From NCBI GenBank assembly GCA_021323265.1, contig JAJTCO010000052.1:1-40260 (forward strand): a stretch of 40,260 nucleotides of DNA, in the 5' to 3' direction. The notes beneath the pieces were generated by a model. It saw only the letters and a program-made list of their open reading frames with translations. It was not told the DNA's origin and made no database searches. A program made the position numbers and the translations under genes. This document shows, one piece after another, positions 18,603-28,510 of this stretch. This DNA is from Pseudoduganella sp. (GTDB lineage: Bacteria; Pseudomonadota; Gammaproteobacteria; Burkholderiales; Burkholderiaceae_D). Each line of letters begins with the position of its first letter. Position 1 is the first letter of the stretch.

Positions 18603-19198
18603 TGCGCATTCGATTTGCAGGCGCGCGCCGCCAGGCCGGCATGTCGGTGCCGATCATGATGATCATGCTGGGCGTGATGCTGGTGTCGAGCGTCTACCTG
18701 CTGCGCTCGAGCAATTCGACCACCCTGACCACGGCCAACCTGGCCTACGAGACGTCGCTGGCGAAGGCGGCCGACCTGGGCATCCACCAGGCCTATGCCT
18801 GGCTGGCCGCCACGCCGCGCAGCGCCTTGTGGAACGACGTGCTGGCTGCCGGCTACCGCGCAACGACCAACCCGGCGCCGGGCAAGGGCCCAGCCGACAA
18901 GGAGTACTGGTACGGCTCGGCCAAGCTGGTCGACAACGCGGGCAACCAGGTGGAGTACGTGATCCACCGCCTGTGCACTTTCGCCGGTCCGTTCGACCAG
19001 TCGCAGCCGGTCAACTCCTGCGCGCTGACCGCAGCCAAGCAGCACACCGACGGCCGCGTGGGCGTGGGCGACAGCCTGTCGTCCGACGCGCCGGCATATC
19101 AGGGGCAGCCGCAGATCTCCTATGTCATCACGGCCCGCATCAGCGGCCCGCGCGGCGGCAATGTAATGAACCAGGCAGTCGTCATGATGGGCCCCTAA
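18599..19198 (+). CDS. pilX: Minor pilin PilX
   Basis: A 199-residue protein with a class III-like leader. A basic segment ends RRQAG and is followed by MSVPIMMIMLGVMLVSSVYLL. Residue 5 of the predicted mature form is Ile, not Glu. Absence of Glu5 is usual for GspK-type tip subunits, and some PilX proteins also lack it. It has a double Met start; the first overlaps the pilW stop. Its position between pilW and pilY1 is the normal one. Residues 45-199 carry the globular domain, with cysteines at LCTFAG and NSCALT. Confidence 0.85.
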   Translation: MMRIRFAGARRQAGMSVPIMMIMLGVMLVSSVYLLRSSNSTTLTTANLAYETSLAKAADLGIHQAYAWLAATPRSALWNDVLAAGYRATTNPAPGKGPADKEYWYGSAKLVDNAGNQVEYVIHRLCTFAGPFDQSQPVNSCALTAAKQHTDGRVGVGDSLSSDAPAYQGQPQISYVITARISGPRGGNVMNQAVVMMGP

Positions 19199-19216
19199 GG
19201 ACGCAAGGAATCAACC

Positions 19217-22200
19217 ATGAAAAAACTCTTCACCCTTGCCGCGGCCAGCGCCGCGCTGGCATCGGCCCTGCTGCCTGGCGCGGCCGACGCTGCCAAGACC
19301 AACATTGCCCAGGTGCCGCTGCTGAATATCACCGGCACCGGCACGGTCAAGCCGAACCTGATGCTGTTGTTCGACAACTCCGGCTCGATGGAATCGCATT
19401 TCACGCCGGACAACGTGAACGACTACCTGTGCCGCTCCAAGTCGACCCTGGAACTGGGCCAGATGGCCTGCAATCCCGGCCATCCGCCGTTCATGAGCCC
19501 GGACTTCAACCGCCAGTACTATAACCCGCGCATCCGCTACCAGCCGCCCATCAAGTGGGACGGCAACAGCTACCCGGAACAGACGGCGGCCAATACCACC
19601 AACTGGACGGCGGTCAGCAGCGACGGCTTCGGCAAGCTCAATCGCAACCTGTTCGGCAGCAGCAGCACGGGCATCAACCTGGTCGACGATTTTCCCGACC
19701 TGGCGTGGTGCGCCAGCGCCGAGGACTGCAAGCTCAATAGCAACTACTCCTATCCGGACAAGACCTATGTCGCGTCCAAGGCCGTGACGGGTGCGCCGTA
19801 CTACTACAACATCGTGGTGGCGGAGTACTGCAGCGACGAGACGCTGAAGAAGTGCGTCTCGACCACGCCCGGCGCCGCCGCGCCGGCCGGTTATCCCGTG
19901 CCGGCCAAGGTGCGCTGGTGCGATTCGACCAAGCTGACGAACTGCCAGGCCAAACAGACCGGCGCCTTCAAATGGCCGAAGTTCTCGACCCCGCTGGCCA
20001 CCAGCAAGGCGTTCGGCACCGTGGCCATTGGCGCCAGCGGCACGGCGGCATCGATGGCGGTGAACTTCGTCGCGATCCGCAATCCGGCCAGCGGCAGCGC
20101 CACGGCCATCACCAGCGGCGCGATGACGGCATCGGCCGGCACCGACACCGCCGCCAAGCGCGCCGCCCTGGCCAGCGCCATTGCCGCCAACATCATCGCC
20201 ACCAACAAGGCGGCGCCAGGCACCAACGCCTACTGGGCGTGCGTGCGCACCCCAACCGGCCAGGCCACGGTGGCGCCATGCTCGAGCCACGGCATCACGC
20301 TCGGGTCGGACGACGTGGTGGCCGTGCTGCCGATCAAATGCACCGCTTCGCCCAAGGACTTGAACAATTGCGAGCTGCTGCCGGACGACGTGACGGTCAA
20401 CACCCGCGCCGGCTGGATCCTCAGCGCAGAGTCGAACCAGGTGAACCCCGATCCGACGCCGAACTGGCCGGCGACGGCCCTGCTCGACGTGGAAGGCCGC
20501 ACGTCCAACAAGACTGCCGCCACCATTTCCCAGATCAGGCTGGGCACCAAGGTGCTGGTCAATACCACCGTCGACCTGGGACGCGGCTCGGACGAATTCA
20601 AGGTGGCGGGCCTGATCAAGGCCGCCATCAACAACGCCAAGATCACCGGCATCGTGGCCTACGTGGGGGGCGAACAGGCCAACAAGCTGTGCGCCGACCG
20701 CGACGCGTCCTGGGTGTGCGTGGCCGACGTCAACGGCGCCAAGGGCGTCAGCCTGTCGATCACGCTGAACCCCACGGGTGACATCGACCTGAGCGCCCGG
20801 GTGGCCAGCAATACGGCGCTGGACAGGATCCCCACCTCGGCCATGCCGATCTCCAGCGGCATCAGCACCGCCTTCGCGCGCGTGGACATCCTGCCGGGCA
20901 ATACCTATCCCAAGGCCGCGGCCCGTACCGACTGTGCCGGTGCGACCTGCAGCTACGCCGAAGAGATGACCAACTTCGCCAACTGGTACACCTATTACAA
21001 GAGCCGCATGCAGATGATGAAGACGGCCGTCGGCATGGCGTTCGCATCGCTGAACGCCAACTACCGTGTCGGCTATGCGCTGCTGTCGGAAGCTGCCGTC
21101 GGCGGCGCGATGAAGATGAAGCCCGCCGAGTTCAGCGGCACGGCGCGCTCGAACTTCTACACCAGGTTGTATGAAACCACCACCAGCGGCTCGACGCCGA
21201 GCCGTCCCGCGCTGGACAATGTCGGCCGCATGTTCTCCAACCTGTCGCCTTACGAGTACGCGGCGGGCGAGGAAGTGGTGCAGTACCCGTGCCAGCAGAA
21301 CTTCACCCTGTTTACGACGGACGGCTACTGGAACGGTGGCTCCACCGCCAACGTGGCCAACAACGACCACAAGGAAGATCCGGCGCGCTTCTGCACCAAG
21401 GCCGGCGGCTGCGTCGATGCCCGCGTGCAGGCGGCGCCTTCCCTGGCCGACGTCGCCCTGCATTGGTACAACGGCGGTTCCTCGACCAGCACCGTCGCCC
21501 TGCGCGGCGACGCGCTGGACAAGGACATGGGCAAGCCGGGCAAGGTGCCCGCCGGTCCGGGCGAAAATACCCACCTGCACATGAACACCTTCACGCTGGG
21601 GCTGGGCATGGACGGCCTGATGACCTATGAGAAGAACTACGCCACGGCGCCCAAGGTGGGCGGCGACTTCTACAACGTCATTACCGGCGTCAAGACCGGC
21701 TGCCCATGGAATGGCGGCGGCGAATGGGTCTGGCCGGACCCGGAAGTGAGCAACACCAGCAACACCGTGCAAGCGCGCGTGGACGACCTGTGGCACGCGG
21801 CAGTGAACGGGCATGGCCTGTACTTCAGCGCCAACGAGCCGAAGGAAGTGGTGGACGGCCTGGCCGCCGCGCTGGGCAAGATGCAGCAGACCATCGGCGC
21901 CGCATCGGCCGCCGCGACGTCCACGCCCAATATTTCGCTGGAAGACAACGACATCTTCTCCGACACCTTCACGACGGTGAAATGGTACGGCGAACTGGCC
22001 GACCGCAAGATCGATACCGCCACCGGCGAGGTCGGCACCACGCCGGTCTGGACCACCACGGGCGTGCTGGGCAAGGAGGTGGCGGCCAGCAGCGACACGC
22101 GCACCATCTGGAAGGCCGACGAAACCGGCGTGCTGGAGTCCTTCAGCTATGACAACCTGTCGGCGCTCGAGAAGTCCTGGTTCGACAACAAGTGCATGTC

Positions 22201-23824
22201 GCTGCCGCAGTGCATCCTGCTGAACACCACCGACCGCGCCATAGCCGACAGCGGCGCGAACATGGTCAACTGGCTGCGCGGCCAGCAGCAGCACGCCGAC
22301 GACAGGATCTATCGCTCCTACGCGATGACCAACTTCACCCCGGCAGGCGCCGAAGGCCCGATCCCGATCGTGCTGGGCGATATCGCCTCGTCGAAGCCGG
22401 CCTACCTGCGCGAACCGCGCAAGAGCTACACGACGGCGGGCTACTCGACCTACAAGGCCGACAATGCCAAGCGCCCGGCCACGGTGTTCACCGCTGCCAA
22501 CGACGGCATGCTGCACGCCTTCGACGCCAGCAATGGCGAAGAGCGTTTCGCCTACGTGCCGCGCATCACCATGAGCAAGCTGTGGAACCTGACCAGCACG
22601 ACCTACGCCACCAACCACATCTTCACCACGGACGGTTCGCCGGAACTGGGCGACGTGAAGATCGGCGACCAGTGGCGCACCGTGCTGGTGGCGGGCCTGA
22701 ACGGCGGCGGCCGCGGCTACTACGCGCTGGACGTGACGGAGGCGCACAAGGGCATCGTCAAGCCGCTGTGGGAGCTGTGCGCCAGCAGCACCGTCTGCGC
22801 CGCCAACAATGACCCCGATATCGGGCTAACTTTCGGCAACCCGCAGTACGGCGTGTGGAACGGCAAGTGGGTCGTGCTGCTCACTTCCGGCTACAACAAC
22901 GTGCCGGGCGTGGATGGCGTCAACAGCGGCGACGGCAAGGGCTACCTGTACATTGTCGACGTGGCGAGCGGCGCGATCCTGAAGAAGATCAGCACCGGCA
23001 CGGGCGATCCCACCACCCCGTCCGGCTTCGCCAAGATCACGGCGATCACCTCTGACCCGTCCAGCGACCCGACCTTCACCTATGTGTACGGCGGCGACAA
23101 CGACGGCCGCATGTGGCGCTTCGACCTGACCGGCGCCAGCGGCGTGGTGACGGTGCATGAAATGGCCGACGCCGGCGTCAAGCAGCCGATCACCGCGCGC
23201 CCGGACGTGACCCTGTGCGCGGTGAAGGACGAACACGGCGCGGTCAGCACCCAGCGCGTGGTGCTGTTCGGCACCGGCCGCCTGCTGGACGTGCCCGACA
23301 CCACCAATACCGACGTGCAGAGCCTCTACCTGGTGAAGGATACCGGCAGCAAGGTCGACGTGCGGGGCACAAGCATGGTGGAGCAGACCCTGTCGGCCAG
23401 CGGCGGCAACACCCAGACTTACACGATTACCAACCATGAAGTGAACCTGTTGACCAGGAATGGCTGGTTCTTCGACTGGAAGCTGAACGCCGGCGAACGC
23501 ATGAACCTCGACCCGAAGATTGTCAGCGGCGTGGCCAATGTGGTCACCAACGTGCCAAGTTCCGAGTCCTCCTGCTCGGTGGGCGGCACCAGCAACTACT
23601 ACGGGGTGGACGTCTGCAAGGGCTTTGGTGTGAATAGCAATATTGTCGGCGGAACCCTGTCGAATACCTCGGCCGCGGTGGGCTTCATCATCGTGCGCCT
23701 GCCGAAGGGCGAGCTGAAGATGATTACCACCACCGCCAAGGGCGAGACCATCACCAAGCCGGTCAAGGAACTGAAATCCGCCGAGGTGCATCCGGCAGGC
23801 TGGCGCCGTGTGAAGGGCGACTAA
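19217..23824 (+). CDS. pilY1: Type IV pilus tip adhesin PilY1
   Basis: A 1535-residue exported protein. A signal peptide covers about 1-26 (AGAADA-type cleavage region). A von Willebrand A-like start at about 47-60 holds DNSGSM with D53, S55 and S57 as metal-site residues. The middle (about 250-550) is variable and beta-rich. The C-terminal third, about 1050-1420, is the conserved PilY1 beta-propeller (KPAYLREPRKSY; VFTAANDGMLHAFDASNGEE; YGGDNDGRMWRFDL). PilY1 sits at the pilus tip with PilV/W/X and acts in adhesion, retraction control and surface sensing in studied species. The ribosome site AAGGAA lies 8 nt upstream of the ATG. It is the last gene of the operon; no clear terminator is seen before prfC. 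Confidence 0.95.
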   Translation: MKKLFTLAAASAALASALLPGAADAAKTNIAQVPLLNITGTGTVKPNLMLLFDNSGSMESHFTPDNVNDYLCRSKSTLELGQMACNPGHPPFMSPDFNRQYYNPRIRYQPPIKWDGNSYPEQTAANTTNWTAVSSDGFGKLNRNLFGSSSTGINLVDDFPDLAWCASAEDCKLNSNYSYPDKTYVASKAVTGAPYYYNIVVAEYCSDETLKKCVSTTPGAAAPAGYPVPAKVRWCDSTKLTNCQAKQTGAFKWPKFSTPLATSKAFGTVAIGASGTAASMAVNFVAIRNPASGSATAITSGAMTASAGTDTAAKRAALASAIAANIIATNKAAPGTNAYWACVRTPTGQATVAPCSSHGITLGSDDVVAVLPIKCTASPKDLNNCELLPDDVTVNTRAGWILSAESNQVNPDPTPNWPATALLDVEGRTSNKTAATISQIRLGTKVLVNTTVDLGRGSDEFKVAGLIKAAINNAKITGIVAYVGGEQANKLCADRDASWVCVADVNGAKGVSLSITLNPTGDIDLSARVASNTALDRIPTSAMPISSGISTAFARVDILPGNTYPKAAARTDCAGATCSYAEEMTNFANWYTYYKSRMQMMKTAVGMAFASLNANYRVGYALLSEAAVGGAMKMKPAEFSGTARSNFYTRLYETTTSGSTPSRPALDNVGRMFSNLSPYEYAAGEEVVQYPCQQNFTLFTTDGYWNGGSTANVANNDHKEDPARFCTKAGGCVDARVQAAPSLADVALHWYNGGSSTSTVALRGDALDKDMGKPGKVPAGPGENTHLHMNTFTLGLGMDGLMTYEKNYATAPKVGGDFYNVITGVKTGCPWNGGGEWVWPDPEVSNTSNTVQARVDDLWHAAVNGHGLYFSANEPKEVVDGLAAALGKMQQTIGAASAAATSTPNISLEDNDIFSDTFTTVKWYGELADRKIDTATGEVGTTPVWTTTGVLGKEVAASSDTRTIWKADETGVLESFSYDNLSALEKSWFDNKCMSLPQCILLNTTDRAIADSGANMVNWLRGQQQHADDRIYRSYAMTNFTPAGAEGPIPIVLGDIASSKPAYLREPRKSYTTAGYSTYKADNAKRPATVFTAANDGMLHAFDASNGEERFAYVPRITMSKLWNLTSTTYATNHIFTTDGSPELGDVKIGDQWRTVLVAGLNGGGRGYYALDVTEAHKGIVKPLWELCASSTVCAANNDPDIGLTFGNPQYGVWNGKWVVLLTSGYNNVPGVDGVNSGDGKGYLYIVDVASGAILKKISTGTGDPTTPSGFAKITAITSDPSSDPTFTYVYGGDNDGRMWRFDLTGASGVVTVHEMADAGVKQPITARPDVTLCAVKDEHGAVSTQRVVLFGTGRLLDVPDTTNTDVQSLYLVKDTGSKVDVRGTSMVEQTLSASGGNTQTYTITNHEVNLLTRNGWFFDWKLNAGERMNLDPKIVSGVANVVTNVPSSESSCSVGGTSNYYGVDVCKGFGVNSNIVGGTLSNTSAAVGFIIVRLPKGELKMITTTAKGETITKPVKELKSAEVHPAGWRRVKGD

Positions 23825-23886
23825 AAGCAGGGGGACTGATGGTAAAATAGCGGGTTTTCCGTCTGCGCCAACCGCTGGCTGCCATC

Positions 23887-25518
23887 ATGTCTGACGATAT
23901 CCAAGTTCAATCTACGAGCAAGACTCCCGCGCTGATCGCGCGGGAGGTCGCACGCCGCCGTACTTTCGGCATTATTTCCCACCCGGACGCGGGCAAGACC
24001 ACGCTGACGGAAAAGCTGCTGCTGTTCTCGGGCGCGATCCAGATGGCCGGCACGGTCAAGGCGCGCAAGAGCGGCCGCCACGCCACTTCCGACTGGATGG
24101 AAATCGAGAAGCAGCGCGGCATTTCCGTCGCGTCCTCGGTGATGCAGTTCGAGTTCCGCGACCACATCATCAACCTGCTCGATACGCCGGGCCACCAGGA
24201 CTTCTCCGAAGATACCTATCGCGTGCTGACGGCCGTGGACTCGGGCTTGATGGTGATTGACGCGGCCAAGGGCGTGGAAGCGCAGACCATCAAGCTGCTC
24301 GACGTTTGCCGCATGCGCCACACGCCGATCGTGACCTTCATGAACAAGCTGGACCGCGAATGCCGCGACCCGCTGGAGCTGCTGGACGAAGTGGAGTCCG
24401 TGCTGAAGATCCAATGCGCGCCGGTGACCTGGCCGATCGGCATGGGCAAGAACTTCCGCGGCGTGTACCACCTGATCAACGACGAGATCCTGCTGTTCCG
24501 CGCTGGCGAGGAAAGCGTGCAGGGCTTCGAAGTCATCAAGGGCATCGACAACCCGCGCCTGCAGGAGATGTTCCCGCTGGAGATGGACCAGCTGCGCATG
24601 GAAGTGGAGCTGGTGCACGGCGCCTCGCATCCGTTCAAGCTGGAAGACTTCCTGGCGGGTAAGCAGACCCCGGTATTCTTCGGTTCCGCGATCAACAACT
24701 TCGGCGTGCGCGAGATCCTGTCCGCGCTGGTCGACTGGGCGCCTGCGCCGGAGTCGCGCGACGCAACCGTGCGTACCGTGCAGCCCACCGAAGAAAAGTT
24801 CTCCGGCTTCGTGTTCAAGATCCAGGCCAACATGGACCCGGCGCACCGCGACCGTATCGCCTTCCTGCGCGTATGTTCCGGCCGTTTCGAGCGCGGCATG
24901 AAGGTCAAGCACCTGCGCCTGAACCGCGAGGTGAAGGTATCGTCCGTGGTGACGTTCATGGCGTCCTCGCGCGAGCAGGTGGAAGAGGCGTACGCGGGCG
25001 ACATCATCGGCTTGCCGAACCACGGCAACATGCAGATCGGCGACTCGTTCTCCGAAGGCGAGATGCTGCAGTTCACCGGCATTCCATACTTCGCGCCGGA
25101 CTTCTTCCGCCAGGTGCGTATCCGCAATCCGCTGAAGATCAAGCAGCTGCAGAAGGGCCTGCAGCAGCTGGGTGAAGAGGGTGCGGTGCAGGTGTTCAAG
25201 CCGGTGCAGGGCGGCGAAGTGGTGCTGGGCGCCGTTGGCGTGCTGCAGTTCGAAGTGGTGGCGTCGCGCCTGATGAACGAATATGGCGTCGACGCCGTGT
25301 TCGAAAGCACTTCGATCAGCACCGCACGCTGGGTGACGAGCGACGACAAGAAGGCGCTGTCCGATTTCGAGGCGGCGCTGGGTCACAACGTGGCGTACGA
25401 CGCGGCAGGGAATCTGGCCTACCTGGCCACCTCCGGCGTGAACCTGCGCCTGACGCAGGAGCGCTGGCCGAAGCTGACCTTCCACGCAACGCGCGAGCAC
25501 GCGACCAAACTGGACTAA
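23887..25518 (+). CDS. prfC: Peptide chain release factor 3
   Basis: A 543-residue GTPase that recycles RF1 and RF2 from the ribosome. G1 is SHPDAGKTT (31-39), then the switch region with [20 protein letters not shown] as G3, and NKLDRE as G4. Domains II and III follow ([20 protein letters not shown]). The length and the start are standard. It stands alone between the pilus operon and the repeat array. A TAAAAT at 23842 or so could be a -10, but no -35 is convincing. Confidence 0.97.
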   Translation: MSDDIQVQSTSKTPALIAREVARRRTFGIISHPDAGKTTLTEKLLLFSGAIQMAGTVKARKSGRHATSDWMEIEKQRGISVASSVMQFEFRDHIINLLDTPGHQDFSEDTYRVLTAVDSGLMVIDAAKGVEAQTIKLLDVCRMRHTPIVTFMNKLDRECRDPLELLDEVESVLKIQCAPVTWPIGMGKNFRGVYHLINDEILLFRAGEESVQGFEVIKGIDNPRLQEMFPLEMDQLRMEVELVHGASHPFKLEDFLAGKQTPVFFGSAINNFGVREILSALVDWAPAPESRDATVRTVQPTEEKFSGFVFKIQANMDPAHRDRIAFLRVCSGRFERGMKVKHLRLNREVKVSSVVTFMASSREQVEEAYAGDIIGLPNHGNMQIGDSFSEGEMLQFTGIPYFAPDFFRQVRIRNPLKIKQLQKGLQQLGEEGAVQVFKPVQGGEVVLGAVGVLQFEVVASRLMNEYGVDAVFESTSISTARWVTSDDKKALSDFEAALGHNVAYDAAGNLAYLATSGVNLRLTQERWPKLTFHATREHATKLD

Positions 25519-25559
25519 GAGTCCGGCCGGCGGCAGGGAGTGAAAATCAACTGCGCACG

Positions 25560-26062
25560 CAGACCCTGTCTGTTCATCGTGCGGCGGTAAGGGTTACGCC
25601 GTTGACGTTCGGTGAGAATCAACAGCGCACACTGGCACCCCTGACCGACGATCCGACAGTGTCTGACCCTGCGGGTCAGACACAGCTTTACCGGGTTTCA
25701 AGTCCGGCCGGAGCAGGCGGCACTTGCGCGGCTGGGCCCGAAATCAAAACCGGTTAACCAGGGTCAGACCCATAGGGTCAGACCCTGTCTGCTCACCGTG
25801 CGGCGGTAAGGGTTACGCCGTTGACGTTCGGTGAGAATCAACAGCGCACACTGGCACCCCAGGCCGATGATCCGACAGTGTCTGACCCTGCGGGTCAGAC
25901 ACTGCTTTACCGGGTTTCAAGTCCGGCCGGAGCAGGCGGCACTTGCGCGGCTGGGCCCGAAATCAAAACCGGTAAACCAGGGTCAGACCCATAGGGTCAG
26001 ACCCTGTCTGTTCATCGTGCGGCGGCAAGGGTTACGCCGTTGACGTGCGGCGAGAATCAACA
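25560..26062 (+). repeat. 219-bp tandem repeat, two full copies and a partial third
   Basis: Copies start at 25560, 25779 and 25998, a period of exactly 219 bp; the third breaks off near 26062. The two full copies differ at only a few positions. Each holds a perfect 11-bp inverted repeat, GTGTCTGACCC and GGGTCAGACAC (25660-25670 and 25674-25684 in copy 1), and each full copy ends with two direct GGGTCAGACCC motifs (25761-25771, 25775-25785 in copy 1). Part of the unit (AGTCCGGCCGG and GTGAAAATCAAC) recurs, degenerate, at 25520-25559. There is no ORF with coding character. The gap between prfC and the c-di-GMP gene consists almost entirely of this array. Confidence 0.9.
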
Positions 26063-26084
26063 ACCTACACCCAGTCGTATCGGA

Positions 26085-27974
26085 TCAGGCAGCCCACAGC
26101 CTGCGCTCGCGCAGCAGCGCCTCCAGCTGTTCCGCAGGCATCGGCCGCGCGAAATAGAATCCCTGCATCACATCGCAGCCAGCGTCGGACAGGAACGCTA
26201 CCTGCTCCTCCGTCTCCACCCCCTCCGCCACCACGCTCAGGTTCAGCGAATGTGCCATGGCGATGATCGCCTTGGCAATCGCCGCTCCGTCGCCCGGCAC
26301 GGAATTGACAAAGCTGCGGTCGATCTTCAGCTGGTCGATAGGGAATCGTTTCAGGTAGGCCATGGACGAGTACCCGGTCCCGAAATCATCGATGGACAGG
26401 TGAATCCCCGCCGCCTGGATCTTGTGCAGCAAGGCGATGTTGGCATTGACGTTCTCCATCAGCACGCCCTCGGTGATCTCCAGCTCCAGCAGGCGAGGCG
26501 GCAAGCCGGTCTCCATTAGCAAGGCCTGCACCTCGTACATCAACTGCGCATCCTTGGTCTGGCAAGCCGACAGGTTCACCGCGACGTGCTCGATATCCTC
26601 CAGCAGTCCCATCTTGCGCCACGCCGCTGCCTGCCGGATCGCCGTCTGCAGCACCCAGCGGCCCAATGGCACGATCACGCCACTTTCCTCCGCCACGGGA
26701 ATGAATTCGCCTGGACTCACGTGCCCGCCCAGTGCCTCGCAATGCCAGCGTGCCAGCACCTCCATGCCGCGCATGCGCCCGGTGCGTACATCGATCTGCG
26801 GCTGGTAATGCAAGGACAGCTCATTGTTCTGCAAGGCCTTGCGCAGGTTCGCCTCCAGCGCCAGGCGTTTGCTCGCCTTCTGCGCCATCTCCGCATGGAA
26901 CACCTCATAGGCGTTCTTGCCCTTGTTCTTGGCGTGGTACATCGCAATATCCGCGCAGCGCACCACGGCCGCGGCATCGGACGCATCCTTCGGATAGACG
27001 CTCACGCCAATGCTGGCGCTGACGAACAGCTGGTGCGTCTCCACCATGAACGGTTCCGACAGCACGCGCAGGATCTTGCGCGCCACCTCGTCCGGCTCGA
27101 TCTCATCGTCGGCCGGCTCGACGATGACGACGAACTCGTCGCCGCCGATGCGGCAGATGACGTCGTTGCTGCGCAGCGTCGCGGTCAGGCGCTGCGCCAC
27201 GTGGCGCAATAACTGGTCGCCCGTGTCGTGACCCAGCGTGTCGTTGACGACCTTGAAGTTGTCCAGGTCCAGCAGCAAGAGGCCGACGCTGGTTTCCTGC
27301 CGGTCCGCGCGCTTGAGCGAAAAGGCCAGCTTGTCGTTGAAGGCGTTGCGGTTCGGCAGGCAGGTCACCGGATCGACGTGGGCCAGCAAATGCAGGTTCT
27401 GCTCCGCCTGCGCCACCGCCGCCCGCATGCGCCGCACCAGAAGCCAGGCCAGTGCGAATGAGCCCAGCGTGGCAATGGCAGTGAAGCCGGCAAAGGCAAA
27501 GACGCGCCGATACAGGGGCAACAGCGTGGCGCGGATGGACACGCTGCCGACAACCTTCTTGTCCACCCTGACCGGTTCCTGCACCTCCACGTGATCCATG
27601 CCATAGTAGTGCAGCGACTCGCCGCTCTCGCTTGGCGGCAGCTCCGGCACCGGCGCACCGTTTCGCCGGAACTGCGCCAGCGGGGTGTTGCCGACGATGA
27701 TGTTGGCGCTCTGCACGCTCGGCGAGGCAGACAAGCCGCCCAGGATCTCCTCCGCAGCCCGTGCATCACTAAAGAGCAGGGCGGCGGTGCTGTTATTGCC
27801 CACGATGCGCGCCTGCACCTGCAAGTCGCGCAACAGGGTGCTGCGCAGTGCGACGAACTGGAACACGACCATCAGCAAGCCGGCCAGGCACAACGCCGCA
27901 CCGGCCGCCAGCATGGTGGCACGCACCACTTTGCTGCCAATCGGCAGCAGCGCGATCGTATTGCGCGCCTTCAT
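26085..27974 (-). CDS. CHASE8-GGDEF-EAL c-di-GMP protein
   Basis: A 629-residue membrane protein of the YfiN/DgcN type with an added EAL domain. TM1 about 19-42, periplasmic CHASE8-like domain about 45-150 ([16 protein letters not shown]), TM2 about 158-180. GGDEF motif at 277-281 is intact, with inhibitory site RSND at 268-271. The EAL domain has EVLAR at 405-409, the DDFGTGYSS loop and EGVET, so both making and breaking of c-di-GMP are possible. Its start overlaps the yfiR stop (ATGA at 27974-27971). The preceding YfiR-like protein probably holds it inactive from the periplasm, as in the Pseudomonas YfiBNR system. Confidence 0.93.
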   Translation of the reverse strand: MKARNTIALLPIGSKVVRATMLAAGAALCLAGLLMVVFQFVALRSTLLRDLQVQARIVGNNSTAALLFSDARAAEEILGGLSASPSVQSANIIVGNTPLAQFRRNGAPVPELPPSESGESLHYYGMDHVEVQEPVRVDKKVVGSVSIRATLLPLYRRVFAFAGFTAIATLGSFALAWLLVRRMRAAVAQAEQNLHLLAHVDPVTCLPNRNAFNDKLAFSLKRADRQETSVGLLLLDLDNFKVVNDTLGHDTGDQLLRHVAQRLTATLRSNDVICRIGGDEFVVIVEPADDEIEPDEVARKILRVLSEPFMVETHQLFVSASIGVSVYPKDASDAAAVVRCADIAMYHAKNKGKNAYEVFHAEMAQKASKRLALEANLRKALQNNELSLHYQPQIDVRTGRMRGMEVLARWHCEALGGHVSPGEFIPVAEESGVIVPLGRWVLQTAIRQAAAWRKMGLLEDIEHVAVNLSACQTKDAQLMYEVQALLMETGLPPRLLELEITEGVLMENVNANIALLHKIQAAGIHLSIDDFGTGYSSMAYLKRFPIDQLKIDRSFVNSVPGDGAAIAKAIIAMAHSLNLSVVAEGVETEEQVAFLSDAGCDVMQGFYFARPMPAEQLEALLRERRLWAA

Positions 27975-28510
27975 TGAACACTCCTTGCAAGGCGCAGCAG
28001 CTTGGAACTGAGCGTCAGGCGCGCCTGCTTCACTGGGACCAGGTCGACGTCGAAGCCCACACGGCGGTTATCGATACCAAAGGAAATCATGGCGCCGCTC
28101 GCACCGATGATGCGGTCATCGGCGACAGTCAATACGCTGCTGGTCGACAGGTCCTGCTTCAGCAGGGGCCAGCGATCCCTGTCATGCGCATCCAGCACCA
28201 GCAAGTGACAACTTGCCAACTGCGCAGCTCCCGGCGCGGCAGGCAAGGTGCGCACCGAAATGCGATGGCCGTTCACCTGCTTTTCCTGCAGCGCCGTCAG
28301 CGCCGTCAGCAGCGTGTTGCCCTGGAAGACGCACAGGCGCAGGGGCGCGCTGGCCGGCAACGAATCGGCCGGCCATTCGGTAAACAGCGCAAAGTTGAAC
28401 AGGATGGCCGCCTTCAGCACCGCCTCGTCTGCGCCCTGCGGCAACTGCGCGCGTGCCTGCCCCGCGAGCAGAAGCAGGCAGGTGAGCAGGGTGGGCAGGC
28501 AGCGCTTCAT
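27971..28510 (-). CDS. YfiR-like periplasmic protein (DUF4154)
   Basis: A 179-residue exported protein. Signal peptide 1-21 ([10 protein letters not shown]), then [15 protein letters not shown], the hallmark start of the DUF4154/YfiR family. Two cysteines are seen in the mature part (RLCVF and SCHLL), fewer than in Pseudomonas YfiR, where disulfides control activity. Its start overlaps the TonB-receptor stop by one base, and its stop overlaps the c-di-GMP gene. Known YfiR proteins bind and repress a CHASE8 diguanylate cyclase; the same is inferred here. Confidence 0.9.
   Translation of the reverse strand: MKRCLPTLLTCLLLLAGQARAQLPQGADEAVLKAAILFNFALFTEWPADSLPASAPLRLCVFQGNTLLTALTALQEKQVNGHRISVRTLPAAPGAAQLASCHLLVLDAHDRDRWPLLKQDLSTSSVLTVADDRIIGASGAMISFGIDNRRVGFDVDLVPVKQARLTLSSKLLRLARSVQ

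Noticed and set aside
19211..22747. 1178-codon open frame on the minus strand
   Set aside because: It is antisense to pilY1 and shows only the composition bias of a shadow frame.
25831..26043. Possible small protein inside the repeat array
   Set aside because: The frame runs through repeat sequence and hairpins and has no ribosome site or protein-like composition.
25560..26062. CRISPR array
   Set aside because: The period is 219 bp with no unique spacers and no cas genes; it is a plain tandem repeat.
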